Shown here piece by piece: positions 39,633 to 51,143 of a stretch of 64,000 bases of DNA. A model generated the notes under the pieces. The model was not told the DNA's origin. It saw only the letters and a program-made list of their open reading frames with translations, and ran no database searches. The DNA comes from Gossypium raimondii (taxonomy: Eukaryota; Streptophyta; Magnoliopsida; Malvales; Malvaceae). How positions within the stretch are numbered: position 1 is the stretch's first letter; each line of letters starts with the position of its first letter. Location: assembly GCF_025698545.1 (NCBI RefSeq), contig NC_068575.1, positions 50,353,980 through 50,417,979 on the forward strand, given 5' to 3'. Position numbers and translations under genes: made by a program.

Positions 39633-39868
39633 AATCAGAGTTTAATTGGGAAACAATAGCAGAGTTTAACTAGGAGAAGAAAACCTGGTTGAATTGGCAA
39701 ACACATTGCCACATCGCAACATCGTCTGCTCTTAGTCGGGACATCATTCTTCATGTCAACGGGATGTGACCAATCTTCTGGTCGAGACATCGTGTTCGTC
39801 TTTTTGCGGCATCAGGTCTTCCTTATCACAATGTCGGCTTGTAAATACGAGGCACGCTCCACAAGAAT

Positions 39869-40729
39869 GTTAGGTTTAGGTAGGTTATCCATCAACAACC
39901 TCCCAACCATCAATAATTGTATTAAGTTGGAATGTTAGAGGATTGGGTTGGCCCCTAACATCCTTTCAATGTCATCAATTGACCCATAGGTTTAAGGTTA
40001 GATGTTGTTTTTTAATGGAAACAAAAATGAAGGCCGATGAGTGTAGGAAGTAAGCCTTCAGTTGAGATTGTAATGATCTTATTGAGTTTGGTTGATTCGA
40101 AAGAGAGAAAGTACTATGTTTTGTTGAACGAAGTCTATCGTGTGTAAGGTGGAATTTATTAATAAAATCAACTTTTTCTATATATTAAAAAAATTCAAAA
40201 GCTCTTTGTTTAACTTGTATTTATGGTTATCCTAGTATCTTGGAGAGACAAGAAGTTTGGGACCTACTAGTGTCATTTGTAAAAGTAGTGTCGAGAGAAT
40301 GTATTTTAATTAGAGATTTTAATAAAGTTCTAGCAAAAAGATAAACTCTCTTTTTGTACAACAAAAGAAGTAGTGGAAAAGGATGGGGAGTTCAGGCAAC
40401 TAATGAGGAAGAAGTGGATTGGAGTCTATGCCCCTTTAAAAGAAATGATGGGAACATGTTTGGAGGTGTAGCTTTGGTCTAAAATTGTGAAAAGGGTTGT
40501 TTAATTATTTGCAAAAGCTTAAAGGTTTACTTAAAATTACATGTAAAAATTATTATTCTTCAACACATTTTGCTCATTCTCAAAGAATAACAAATTAAGA
40601 CTTGAAACCTCATCAACAAGGAGAAGGAATATATCAATATAATTTTAAGGATGTCGAGGGTCAGATGGAAACTTTTTCAAACCTTCAAAGACATCCAATC
40701 TATGCTTGTCCAAGTTAAAATTGTTCATA
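39869..40729 (+). mobile_element. LINE ORF2 (endonuclease N-terminus) fragment, decayed
   Basis: The plus frame at 39926-39961 reads SWNVRGLGWPLTS, the hallmark start of plant LINE endonuclease. Further along, TCIYGYPSILERQEVWDLL (around 40205-40270) and LIRDFNKVLAKR (around 40315-40345) match the endonuclease core (DFN motif), in shifted frames with stops. The fragment ends at the copia LTR at 40735. No reverse transcriptase is visible. Confidence 0.7.
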
Positions 40730-40734
40730 ATGTT

Positions 40735-43700
40735 TGTTAAAATAGAATATCAATAATGACAATATATCGCAAAGAAAAGTGTAAAAATAGAATTTCGTAA
40801 TGATAATATATCACAAAGAAAAGATAAATAAAAATAAAGAACACACAATAATTACAAGAGGAGTAGACTATGTCTATTTATAGGCTTGTAAAACCATATT
40901 CTAATAGGAGTGTAGTAAGATTGAAACACCTTATTCAAATCAATATCAAATAGATGGAGTTTAATAAGGTTTAAAAAACCTTACTCTAAAATAAAATAAA
41001 AGAAGTATACTTCTATAGATATTTTTATTTTATTTTATTTTACCACTGTATTTTATTTAAATAAGGATTCGGGTTACTTAATTCTAACAATCTCCACCCT
41101 GACACAAATTCCCAATGAACAAGTTCTTCATCGCGAACTCTTAACGAACAAGTTCTCCACCTCTTCCATAAAACCCCTTAAGGGTTTAACTTCAACAATG
41201 AAAACCAATCAAGTCTAAGCAATGCTCAAACTTGGTTATAGGAAATGACTTAGTCATCATGTTTGTAGGATTTTCATGAGTACTAATTTTGCTCACAACA
41301 ATATCACCATAAGCAATAATATCACGAACAAAATCATACCGAACATCAATGTGTTTTTGTTCTCTCATGAAACATTTGATCTTTTGTAAGGAAGATGACA
41401 CTCTAACTGTCACAAAATACTGTATTGATTTGAAGGTCTTCGTTGAGTTCACTAAAGAGTCCCTTCAACCAAATAGCTTCTTTGCCAGCCTCAGTAATCG
41501 CCATGTACTCAGCTTCAGTGGTAGACAAAGTAACTATAGTTTGCAAAGTGGTTTTCCAACTGACTGTTCAACCTCTGATTGTAAACACATAACCTGTGAG
41601 AGATCTTATTCTATCAAGGTCTCCAGCAAAACCTGCATCAACATACCCAATGACTTCATCTCTAATTCTTCCAAACTGTAAGCAAACATCAGTAATACCT
41701 CGTAAGTATCTTAAAATCCACTGAACTGCTTTCTAATGTTCTTTACCAGGATTCGCCATGTATTTTCTAGTTGTACTGACTACATATGATGAATCTGGAC
41801 ATTAACAAACCATAGCATACATGAGAGATCCCACTGCACTAGAGTATGGAACATGTGACATGTTCTCAATCTCATCATCTGATTGTGGAGACAAAGTCGA
41901 TGAAAGTCTAAAATGGGCTACTAAAGGAGTACTAAAAGGCTTAACATTCTGCATATTGAATCTGCAAAGAACTTTCTCAATGTACCCTTTCCGACTTAGG
42001 TACAATTTACTTGATTTTCTATCTTTGAAAATCTTCATACCAAGAATTTTCTTTGTTGGTCCCAAATCTTTCATCTCAAATTCTTTACTTAGTTGGGCTT
42101 TGACCTTTCTTATCTCTCATTTATCCTTCGCTGCTATCAACATGTCATCAACATAAAGGAGTAGATACACATAAGAACCATCACTGTTTTTTTTAAGTAA
42201 ACACAACTGTCAAAGCTATTTCTTTTAAAATCATGAGAAGTCATAAATGAATAAAACCTCTTGTACCACTTTCTTGGTGACTATTTCAGCAAGCAAACAT
42301 AACTCTCTTTTTCTGAGACTTAAAACCCTCTGGTTGTTGCATGTAAATATCCTCCTCAAGTTCTCCATGCAAAAATAAAATTTTTACATCTAACTGCTCA
42401 AGCTCCAAATCATGCATGGCCACAATACCAAGCAAAACTTGAATTAAACTATGCTTCACAACTGGGGAGAACACATCTGTAAAGTCCACTCCTAGAATTT
42501 GACTGTAACCCTTTGCAACAAGCCTTACTTTATATCTGGGTTCTTCAACTCCTGGAGCGTCCTCTTTCTTTTTAAATACCCATTTATAACGAACAACTTT
42601 TTTACCTTTAAGAAGTTTCACAATATTCCATGTTTTGTTTTTGCGGAGTGATTCCATCTCCTCTTACATAGCAAACATCCACTTTTCTGAGTCTTTACAA
42701 CTAATCGCCTCAGAATAATTAGATGGCTCTTGGTTTGCATCTATATCTTCAGCCACATTTAAAGCATAAGCAACTAGATCGGCCTCGGCATACTTCTTTG
42801 AAGGTTTAATTTATTTTCTAGTTCTATTTTTGGTGATAGAGTATTGTAGTGAAGAAGCAACTCTATTCTGAATTTTTGTACTGGCTTGAGGAGTCGACTT
42901 TGTTGTAGTTTCTAGATTAATCTGATGCTCCACCTGCTTTTGATTTTCTTTGTTGGAAGAGTCTTTAAGAGAAAAGTTAGGTAGCATAGCAGTTTTATCA
43001 AAAACAACATCTCTGCTAATACAAATTTTCTATTTTCAGGACACCATAACTTATACCCTTTTACACCAGCTTTATAACCAAGAAAAACACATTTAATGAA
43101 TCTCGGTTCCAATTTTCCATTATCAACATGAGCATACGCAGGACACCCAAAGATCATTAAATCAGAATAGCCAGCAGGATTACCAAACCATATCGTTCTG
43201 TTCATTCGTTCTGCAACGCCGTTTTGCTGTGGAGTATGACAAACTGTCAAGTGTCTCACGATCCCTTCTGACTTGCACAGTTTATTAAACTTATCAGAAC
43301 TGAACTCTAAGCCATTTTCTGTGCGGAGGTATTTTATTTGTTTTCTCGTCTGTTTTTCAATCATAGTTTTCCAAGACTTAAATGCAGAAAACACATCGGT
43401 TTTCTACTTCAGGAAGAACACCCACACTTTTCTGGAAAAATTATCAATAAAAGTTAGCATATAATTAGCTACACCTCTCGAAGGCACTCTGGATGACCCC
43501 CACAGATCAGAATGAATATACTCCAATGTTCTCTTCGTGTTATGGATTCATGTGGTGAATCAAACTCTCTTTTGCTTCCCAAAAACGTAGTGCTCACATA
43601 ACTTCAATTTACAAATTTCTTGCCCATCAAGAAGTCCTCTTTTGCTCAATTTTGTCATGCCATTCTCACTCATATGCCCTAGGTGCATATGCCAAAGTTT

Positions 43701-45742
43701 AGTAATATCATCATCTGAAAAGGAAGAGGATGCAACAGATGCATCACCAGTAACAGTAGAACCCTGCAAAACGTATAACTTGGCAGTCTTTCTCTACCCT
43801 TTCATCACAATGAGGGAACCTTTGGAAATCTTCAAAACCCCACTTTCAGCTGTGTATTTGTACCCTTTCGAATCAAGAGTACTCAACGAAATTAAATTTC
43901 TCTTAAATTCTAGAACATGTCATACGTCACTAAGTGTTCTGACAACTCCATCAAACATCTTAACTTTAAATGTTCCAACACCTGCAATTCTACATAAAGC
44001 ATTATTTCCCATCAAAACAACACCTTTAGACATTATTTTGTAAGTTGTAAACCAATCCCGATTGGGACTCATGTGGAAGGTGCAGCCCAAATCAAGGATC
44101 CACTCCTCGCTTACTTTAGAATTATTAACAGAAGAGTTAGAAGTTCACAATCGCTGTAGTCTTCTACAACATCAGCTTTACCAGAATTTTCTAGTTGTTT
44201 TCCATTTTGATTCGCAGCCTCCCTTTTGATCTTGTTTTGTAGCTTATAACACTCAGATTTAATGTGTCATTTCTTCTTACAAAAGTTACAAGTTTTACCT
44301 CTGTTTGAAGACTTCGATCTACCCTTAGATTTACCGTAAGGATTCTGTTCCTGTGTCCTTTCACGATCATCATCGGCATCCCGATCTTGTCTTTCACGAA
44401 CAATGAGACCCTCTCTCTGAGAGTCGATTTTAACCACAAGATGCTTCATCTTATCATACGAGGTTAAAGAATCATAAACCTCATCAACTGTGAGAGACTC
44501 GCGACTATATAAAATCGTATCTCTAAAGGTTAAATAAGACGAAGGGCAACGAACAAAGTAGAATCAAGCCTAAATCTTCCTTATCATACTGAACCTCCAT
44601 GGCCTCTAAGTTTGAGAGAATTTCTTTAAACACTGTTAAGTGTTCGTGCACTGATGCACCTTCCTCCAAACGATGAGCATAGAGACGCTGCTTCATATGC
44701 AGCTTGCTAGTTAAAGTTTTTGACATACATATTTGTCCCAACCTCTTCCATAATCTAGCGGCGGTCTTCTCCTTCATCACATCCTGCAAAATTTTGTTAG
44801 ACAAATGTAGTTGTAACTGTGTTAACGCCTTTCGATCCTTGCGCTTCTTCTCTTCCTCCATCAATGTTGAAGGCATCTTATCTACCCCTAGTAGGGCTTC
44901 CTCTAAGTCCATCTGTGCAAGAACTGTCTGCATCTTTATCTGCCATAATACGAATCTGGTGTTGTGATCCAATAGTGAAATTTCATACTTCAAATACGTC
45001 ATTACTGTGATTGAGATGAACAACCCGAAAGCTTTGATACCAATTTGTAAAAAATAGAATGTCGGTAATAACAATATATCACAAAGAAAAGAGAAATAAA
45101 AATAAAGAATACACAGATTTTTATGTGGAAACCCTTTTGGGAAAAAATCACGGGCAGAGAAGAAGAAAATTTACTATGTCGAATTCGAATAATTACAAGA
45201 GGAGTAGACTATGTCTATTTATAGGCTTGTAAAACCATATTCTAATAGGAGTGTAGTAAGATTGAAACACCTTATTCTAATCAATATCAAATAGATGGAG
45301 TTTAATAAGGTTTAAAAAACCTTATTCTAAAATAAAATAAAATAAGTATAGTTCTATAAGGATTTTACTTTTATTTTATTTTACCACTGTATTTTATTTA
45401 AATAAGGATTCGGGTCACTTAATTCTAACAAAAAGAAAGAAAAATAGAATACACAGATTTTACGTGGAAACCTTTTCGGGAAAAAAACCACGGGCAGAGG
45501 AGAAGAAAATTTACTATGTCGAATTCGAATAAATACAATGAATATAGACTGCGTCTATTTATAGGTTTAGAAAATCTTATTCTAATCAACATCTAATAGA
45601 AGTAATGTAGTAAGGTTGAAACATCTTATTCAAATTAATATCAAATAAATGAAGTAAACTTTTATACGGATTCTTATTGTGGATCCCCCTATCTTGCCAC
45701 TTGTATTTTATTTTAATAAGAATTTGGGTCACAACTCTAACA
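40735..45742 (-). mobile_element. Older copia solo LTR, split by a younger element of the same family
   Basis: The left piece 40735-40779 (TGTTAAAATAG...CAAAGAAAAG) and right piece 45436-45742 (AAAGAAAAATAG...CTCTAACA) join into one LTR of about 350 bp. The younger copia element sits between them. The outer flanks (ATGTT and ACGAT) do not form a convincing duplication, so the true outer limits of this older copy are less certain. Only the two end pieces are the older LTR; the span between is listed separately. Confidence 0.7.
40780..45430 (-). mobile_element. Full-length Ty1/copia retrotransposon, coding region broken
   Basis: A 4651-bp minus-strand element with a perfect 5-bp duplication AAAAG (40775-40779 and 45431-45435). 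The LTRs are 40780-41089 (310 bp) and 45046-45430 (385 bp). The left one lacks about 67 bp; elsewhere the two look about 96% alike by eye. The primer-binding site TGGTATCAAAGC is at 45042-45031, and the polypurine tract GTCAGGGTGGAGA is just inside the left LTR. Minus-strand order is gag (45074-44523), CCHC knuckle (44300-44220, CNFCKKK then HIKSECYK), pre-integrase HLGH motif (43769-43560), integrase with QQNGVAERMNRT (43394-42912), RT with YKWVFKKKEDAPG and QLDVKILFLHGELEEDIYMQ (42657-42286), YVDDML (near 42150), and RNase H end (41452-41192). Stops and frameshifts split every domain, so it is not autonomous. Confidence 0.92.
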
Positions 45743-46528
45743 ACGATGACCACAATCAAATACTAAATAGAGAAACAAAGAGATGAGCGAAATGTGCATC
45801 AAAAGCTCGCATATCCTTCTTATAGTCTTAATGTTTATTATCATTGTTGGTTATTGTGATTGATTTACTATGTAAAAAGAGAACTTATCAAAATGAATTT
45901 AGATAAAAATCATTTAAATTTGACAGATGAAGTTTAAACCAAAAATCATTCACAAATTTATTTCATTTCATTTATACCCCTATCAAGGATTGGGAGGTAT
46001 AGAGTATGGACCATAGTTTGGTAATAATAACTAAATAAACCTAAAAAGAGTATTATAAACTTTAATTTGTTTCTCTAAACGTTGATAGAATATATTTTCA
46101 TTACAATTTAGGATTTAAAGCCATACATGAATGAATAAATAAAATGTGTAAAAAAACTGAAATTACGTATTTAAGCGAGCAACGGCAATTACATATGTGG
46201 TCATAATTGTTATTGACATTTACTTTGTCAATTAATTAAGTAATTAAGGGCTAGAGACTATAAGCAGATGTGATTCACACTTTTGGGCTTCAAAGTTCAA
46301 TACATGCCGACCTTTCATCTCCAAGAACATAGTGATTTAACTGTTCCAAGTTGACTTTGATTATTTATTGACACGTGTCCAACAGTGGACCGCCATACCG
46401 TAATTCCATCGACTTCTGTTATTGCGTTAATTTCCTTTAATGTAATTTCCGTATAACGTCTATTCTGGTTATTATTCTTATTTTCTGTGATGATTTTAAA
46501 GTTTTAGTTTTGGAAGTCCTACCAAGCA
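45743..46528. other. AT-rich intergenic sequence, possible end of LINE remnant
   Basis: No gene. The first 90 bases may be the last trace of the LINE interrupted at 40735, but the reading is too decayed to claim. A G-box-like CACGTG lies in GACACGTGTCC near 46370. Confidence 0.4.
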
Positions 46529-46610
46529 GTCGATATGTCCGAGTGGTTAAGGAGACAGACTTGAAATCTGTTGGGCACTGCCCGCGCAGGTTCGAACCCT
46601 GCTGTCGACG
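46529..46610 (+). tRNA. tRNA-Ser(UGA), nuclear
   Basis: An 82-nt cloverleaf. The acceptor GTCGATA pairs with TGTCGAC (two wobble or A-T closures), the discriminator base is G, and the anticodon is TGA in GACTTGAAATC. A long variable arm (TGGGCACTGCCCGC) is typical of serine tRNA. The A box (TGTCCGAGTGG) and B box (GGTTCGAACCC) match consensus. A T-run (CTTTTTAATTTTTT) directly downstream serves as Pol III terminator. No mismatch is visible, so it is likely functional. Confidence 0.95.
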
Positions 46611-47051
46611 ATCTTTTTAATTTTTTCCCGCCATTTTCTACTATTTAAATATATAAAATCTTATCGACCTTTGATATTTGCACTATTTTTTTCTTAAATA
46701 TAAGACAATTTACACATGCAAAAATAAAATTAATCGTCAGGATAAGTTAAGATCCATTCCTTCAGCGGTAAGACTGGAGAACAAGTCAGAAACTATAAAT
46801 TAGTATTACTAAATAAATTATAACACCTGTGATTATAAAAAAAAATCCATTTCAGACATTTAAAGGCATATAAGGCTGAATGGTGACTCATAATAAACTT
46901 GATATAATTTATGAAGTTGGCCAAGTTTCTTTTACCTAATCTGTTAAAAGTCCTGCATTCATACGCAATCACTAGGATAAAATAATATGAACTCGAAATT
47001 TAATTCAGTTGGTGCTTTACATTTATTAGTTACCAGATTATTATCGTCTTC
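46611..47051. other. Intergenic, upstream flank of receptor-like pseudogene
   Basis: AT-rich sequence with no gene or repeat that I recognise. Confidence 0.4.
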
Positions 47052-49944
47052 TTGAAGGAGAACAACAGAACAGTTCAAATTCAGAACATGTTGGTGCTAA
47101 TGTACATTTTAGCTGTTTCTGGAGGTTCAAATGGAAGATGCTTAGAGCATGAGAAGCAAGCTCTTCTTAAGTTCAAGGAAGGACTTATTGACTATGGAAA
47201 CCTTGCTTCATGGGCAATTGAAAAAGATTGCTGCAGGTGGAGAGGTGTTGAGTGTGACAATCGAGCCGGTCACATCATTCGGCTTGATCTTCATCCCGTG
47301 TTCTCGCATGCCGACCATGATGACTTTACTTGGACTCCCATGGACGGTGTAATAAGCTCTTTGTTGCTCGACTTGAGGCACTTGAGTCACTTGGATCTTA
47401 GCCGGAACCAGTTTACGAAAATTCCAGGCTTCATTGGTTCACTCAAAGAGTTGGTGTACCTTAACCTATCAGGTAATAGTATAAGTGGAATTTTTCCTTA
47501 CTAGCTGGGGAATCTCTCAAGATTGCTTTCTCTTGATGTAAGCAACAACAATGGTGATATGATTTCTGATAATCTCGAATGGCATTCTGGTCTTTCTTCT
47601 CTAAGAACCTTCAAACTGAGTCGAACAAATTTAACCATGGCCGTCAACTGGCTTCACTCGATTAAAGCCCATCCTTCTTTATCAAGCTTATATTTGCAGG
47701 ATTGCCAATTCCCTGTGGTTGATCCTTCATCTCTGTCTCATATTAACTCTTCCAAGTCTCTTGCAGTTCTTCAGCTTATTGACAGTATTGTTCATCCTTC
47801 AACATTTCCTTTGTTGCTCAATATGAGTAATAAGCTGACTGCTCTTCATCTTTCCAAGAACCATTTGAATGGTATAATTCCAATTTCTTTTGCTCACATG
47901 GGTTCTTCATTGGGGAATCTCCGCAAATTAAGAACTTTATTGTTGAATGGGAACTATATAAATGAGCCCCTTCCTGTAATTCTTGAGAAACCGAGTGGTT
48001 GTGTCAAGGATTCCTTGCAGGTTTTGGATTTGAGTGTAAACCAAATCAAAGGGTCATTACCTGAAATTATTACAAGATTTTCATCATTGAAGGAACTGTG
48101 TCCTGACGATAACAAGTTGGATGGAGCATTGCCAGATAATGTTGGGAACTTGTCGTCCCTTGCTGTCTTGAATCTGGCAAGAAATAAACTCACAGGATCA
48201 TTGCCTCAAAGTATTGGACTAATGTCCGGTCTCAAGGTTTTAGATGTTTCATCAAATTCTTTCAATGATTTCACTTCTGAAATCCACTTTTTGAAGCTAT
48301 CCAAATTGAAGTTCCTCACTTTATCCTTCAACTCACTATCTTTGAACTTCAGTTCTGGTTGGATTCCTCCTTTTCAACTGAATACTATTAATTTGAGATG
48401 TAGTAAGTTAGGTCCATCATTCCCAGTTTGGCTTCAAACACAACGGAACTTCTCCCACCTCGATATCTCCAATTCAGAGATTTCAGACAACATTCCCAAC
48501 TGGTTCTGGAGACTACCTTCCAACTTGCTGTTCTTAAATCTTTCCTTCAACAATCTAAGCGGGAAATTTCCAGATCTTCATTTAAGATTCAATTCCTTTC
48601 CTTCGGTGTCTTTAAGCTCGAACAAGTTTCATGGCTCTATCCCAAGATTTCTTTTCAACACAACAGTACTGAATCTTTCAAAGAACATGTTTTCAGGAAC
48701 CCTGTCAACCTTTTGCTCATTTATTAATGACAATCTCGATCATGTCTATCTTTCAGACAATCAGCTATCAGGCAACCTTCCTGATTGTTGGATGAATTTC
48801 AAACAACTGGTCGTTCTCAACTTGGAAAGCAATAGTTTATCCGGCGTAATACCAAGCTCTTTTGGCTCGCTGCACAAACTTCAAACGTTATGATTGAGTA
48901 ACAACAGTTTTTCCAGTGAACTACCTCCATCTTTGACAAATTGCAGGAGTTTGAAGCTATTAGACCTCGGTGAAAATCGATTTTCTGGAAATATCCTGGC
49001 ATGTATGGGGGAAAACTTGTTGAGCTAGATTGTTTTGCGTCTAAGATCAAATGAATTCTCTGGTAACATACCAACAACACTTTGCAAACTGAACCATCTG
49101 CAGTTATTGAATCTGTCTCTCAACCATTTATCAAGCACAATTCCAACTTGTTTACAAAATTTGACTGCAATGACCAGGTAAGGGAGTTCAAATGCAACCA
49201 TAAAGTACACAATTTTATATTCCAACACCATTTGGGACGGTAATGGTGGCACCAGTGACCATTCTGCTGCAACTTACACTGGTTATGCATCAGTTGTTTG
49301 GAAAGTGGTAGAGCAAGAATACGGGAAAACTCTTGGATTACTGAAGGTCATCGATCTATCAAGCAATAACTTGAGTGGAGAAATTCCTGGAGAATTAACA
49401 AGTCTTGTGGAGTTGATTACATTTAAACCTGTCAAGAAACTTGTTGAGTGGTATCATCCCTAAGGAAGTTGGCCAATTGAGAGCACCGGAATCTCTTGAT
49501 TTGTCCACAAATAGACTTTCTGGTGAAATCCCATTGAGCTTGGCTGATTGTTCCTTTCTGAGTTGCTTGAATCTATCAAATAACAACCCGTCTGGAAAAA
49601 TCCCATTGAGCACTCAACTCCAAAGCTTTCTTGTTGAATCATATATGGGAAATGTTGGGCTTTGTGGACTTCCACTCAATGCCATATGCCCTGAAGACGA
49701 GAAACAGCAAGACGGGGGTGTTGAACACAGCAATCTAGATGACGAGAAATTGTACAAAGGCTCCGGATTTTACGTAAGTTTAATTATCGGTTTCACTCTA
49801 GGCTTTTGGGGACTTTGCTGGACCTTACTGTTCAACTGGCCTGGAAAACCTGCCAGTTTCCGATTTTTTGATAATATGGTGGACTGGCTCAGCTTGAAAA
49901 TGGCATTGATTGCCGCAAAAGTGAAGAGGAGACTGACAAGTTAA
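47052..49944 (+). pseudogene. LRR receptor-like protein (EIX/RLP type), decayed by stops and a frameshift
   Basis: An intronless LRR-RLP reading of about 960 residues. It has a short hydrophobic leader (MLVLMYILAVSGG), an LRRNT cap (CLEHEKQALLKFKEG; DCCRWRGVEC), more than 20 extracellular LRRs, an island region (about 49182-49330), closing LRRs, a juxtamembrane GNVGLCGLPL motif, an acidic stretch, a membrane span (FYVSLIIGFTLGFWGLCWTLL) and a short cytoplasmic tail without kinase. In the family these are cell-surface immune receptors that pair with SOBIR1. Four in-frame stops occur (47502-47504, 48891-48893, 49026-49028, 49179-49181), and one extra base near 49420 shifts the frame before the last 167 residues. 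The reading order is otherwise complete, so inactivation looks recent. It lies between tRNA-Ser and RPL13a. Confidence 0.9.
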
Positions 49945-50254
49945 GGGTAAGAAGCAATTTTTACATTCATGGTGTATAGCTTTGGACTTGGTTATACTAT
50001 TATGTTTGTCTGTAGGACACTCTTACATTTGCTTTGGGTTTTGTCCAGAAATGACATAAAAATGACGGGATTTGATCAAATTAATGACCAGATATTCAAC
50101 AACCAAAAAGTGATAGTCAATGCAGTGGTTTTCTAGCAACGTATCAATTAACCAACAATGATGCAACTGCCAACACCTCGAATAGATACAACAATGAAAT
50201 CTAATCCATTCAAATAACAAAATTGTAAGAAAAACAAGCTAGTCACTAGAAAAT
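49945..50254. other. Convergent 3' flanks of the receptor pseudogene and RPL13a
   Basis: No coding signal. It presumably contains the RPL13a 3' untranslated region on the minus strand. Confidence 0.5.
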
Positions 50255-51070
50255 TCAGTACTTAACAGGCGCAAGGATGTCAAGTTGAGAACCAAGTTTC
50301 TCTTCAGCAGCCTTCTCAGCCTTCACCCTAAGCTTATTCAGCTCCTTCTTCCTCTCATATGCAACTTGAGCCCTCTCCTTCCTCTTCTTCTCAAGTTCCT
50401 TTATGGTATCGTAATGGTTCCATCCAACTTCGGATGACAAGCGACCCAACAGGCAGTACTTGTGACCCTTTAGAAGCCTCAAGACCCTAATCACATTTTC
50501 AAATATGGCAGAAAATACTTAAAAGATATCAGAGGATTAAATTACAATGAAAAAGTGGGAAACAGTAGTGGAACTTACTTAAGAGCATCAGGGATGACCA
50601 TCCTTTTAACCTTATCATACGGGGAAGGAATACCCTCATAAGCTTTCAAACGAGCAAGGGCGGCCGCTCCACGCTTAGTCTTATGTGGTATCATTCTGCA
50701 AAAAATGGCATGAATCTAGTGTTTAAACTGCGTGAATCTAGGCAAACCCATTTTGCGAATGGGGTGGAATAGGTTAAGGGTAAAGAGGCGGAACTGACCC
50801 GCGAACGGTGCGCCAGAAGATCTTCGCGGGGGCACGGAAATGGATAGGACCATGAGAAGGCTTGGTGTTCATGCGTTTGCGGAGGAACCTCATGTACTTC
50901 ATCTTCTGACGGACGAGTCCGCCCGACATGCAGATTTCCTCGCATCGGACAACGACGAGTTTCTGGCCGTTGAGCAACTCCTTCGCCACGATTGAAGCCA
51001 ACCGTCCCAACATGTGGTGGCGGGCATCCACCACCACTCTCTTTGCGCATACCCCTGATCCCGACACCAT
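50255..51070 (-). CDS. RPL13A: 60S ribosomal protein uL13 (RPL13a)
   Basis: Three exons in my model, 51070-50799, 50695-50579 and 50486-50255, total 621 nt (206 aa), the usual plant length. The product begins [20 protein letters not shown] and ends [14 protein letters not shown]. The uL13 fold covers about residues 7-130 ([58 protein letters not shown]). The basic C-terminal helical extension ([19 protein letters not shown]) is typical of the eukaryotic family. It is a structural protein of the cytosolic large ribosomal subunit. The junctions use GTCAGT and GTAAGT donors. The gene is head-to-head with cytochrome b5, about 770 bp apart. Confidence 0.96.
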
Positions 51071-51131
51071 TGTTCTTTTACCTTATTGGAGTTTCCCTTT
51101 CTTTCAATGAAGGACCCGCCGCTACTTGAAG

Positions 51132-51143
51132 AAGAAATATAGC
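51132..51143 (-). promoter_or_regulatory. Telo-box in RPL13a leader
   Basis: Minus-strand AAAAACCCTAGT about 62 bases upstream of the RPL13a ATG, with a site II-like AGCCCA further upstream (near 51230 on the minus strand). This combination is typical of plant ribosomal protein genes. Confidence 0.6.

Larger units (their letters stand above)
34330..39863 (-). mobile_element. Copia-type gag-only retrotransposon (pol absent) with both LTRs
   Basis: Minus-strand element. Its 3' LTR is on the left (34330-37594, split by solo LTR copy B) and its 5' LTR is on the right (39039-39863, split by a plastid insertion). Flanks GGAAT (34325-34329) and AGAAT (39864-39868) match at 4/5. A primer-binding site TGGTATTAGAGCC (39035-39023, minus), matching initiator Met-tRNA, adjoins the right LTR. 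The internal region is only about 1.44 kb: gag from ATG 38989 (broken by stops), a gag piece at 38681-38463 (SIRAHSSEFISLLNDIKN), a CCHC knuckle region near 38330, and a protease/pre-integrase-like piece at 38152-37766. No integrase, RT or RNase H is present. Confidence 0.8.

Noticed and set aside
41821-42156. Plus-strand frames across 41.3-44.0 kb
   Set aside because: Antisense of the minus-strand copia pol domains, which carry clear RT and integrase motifs.
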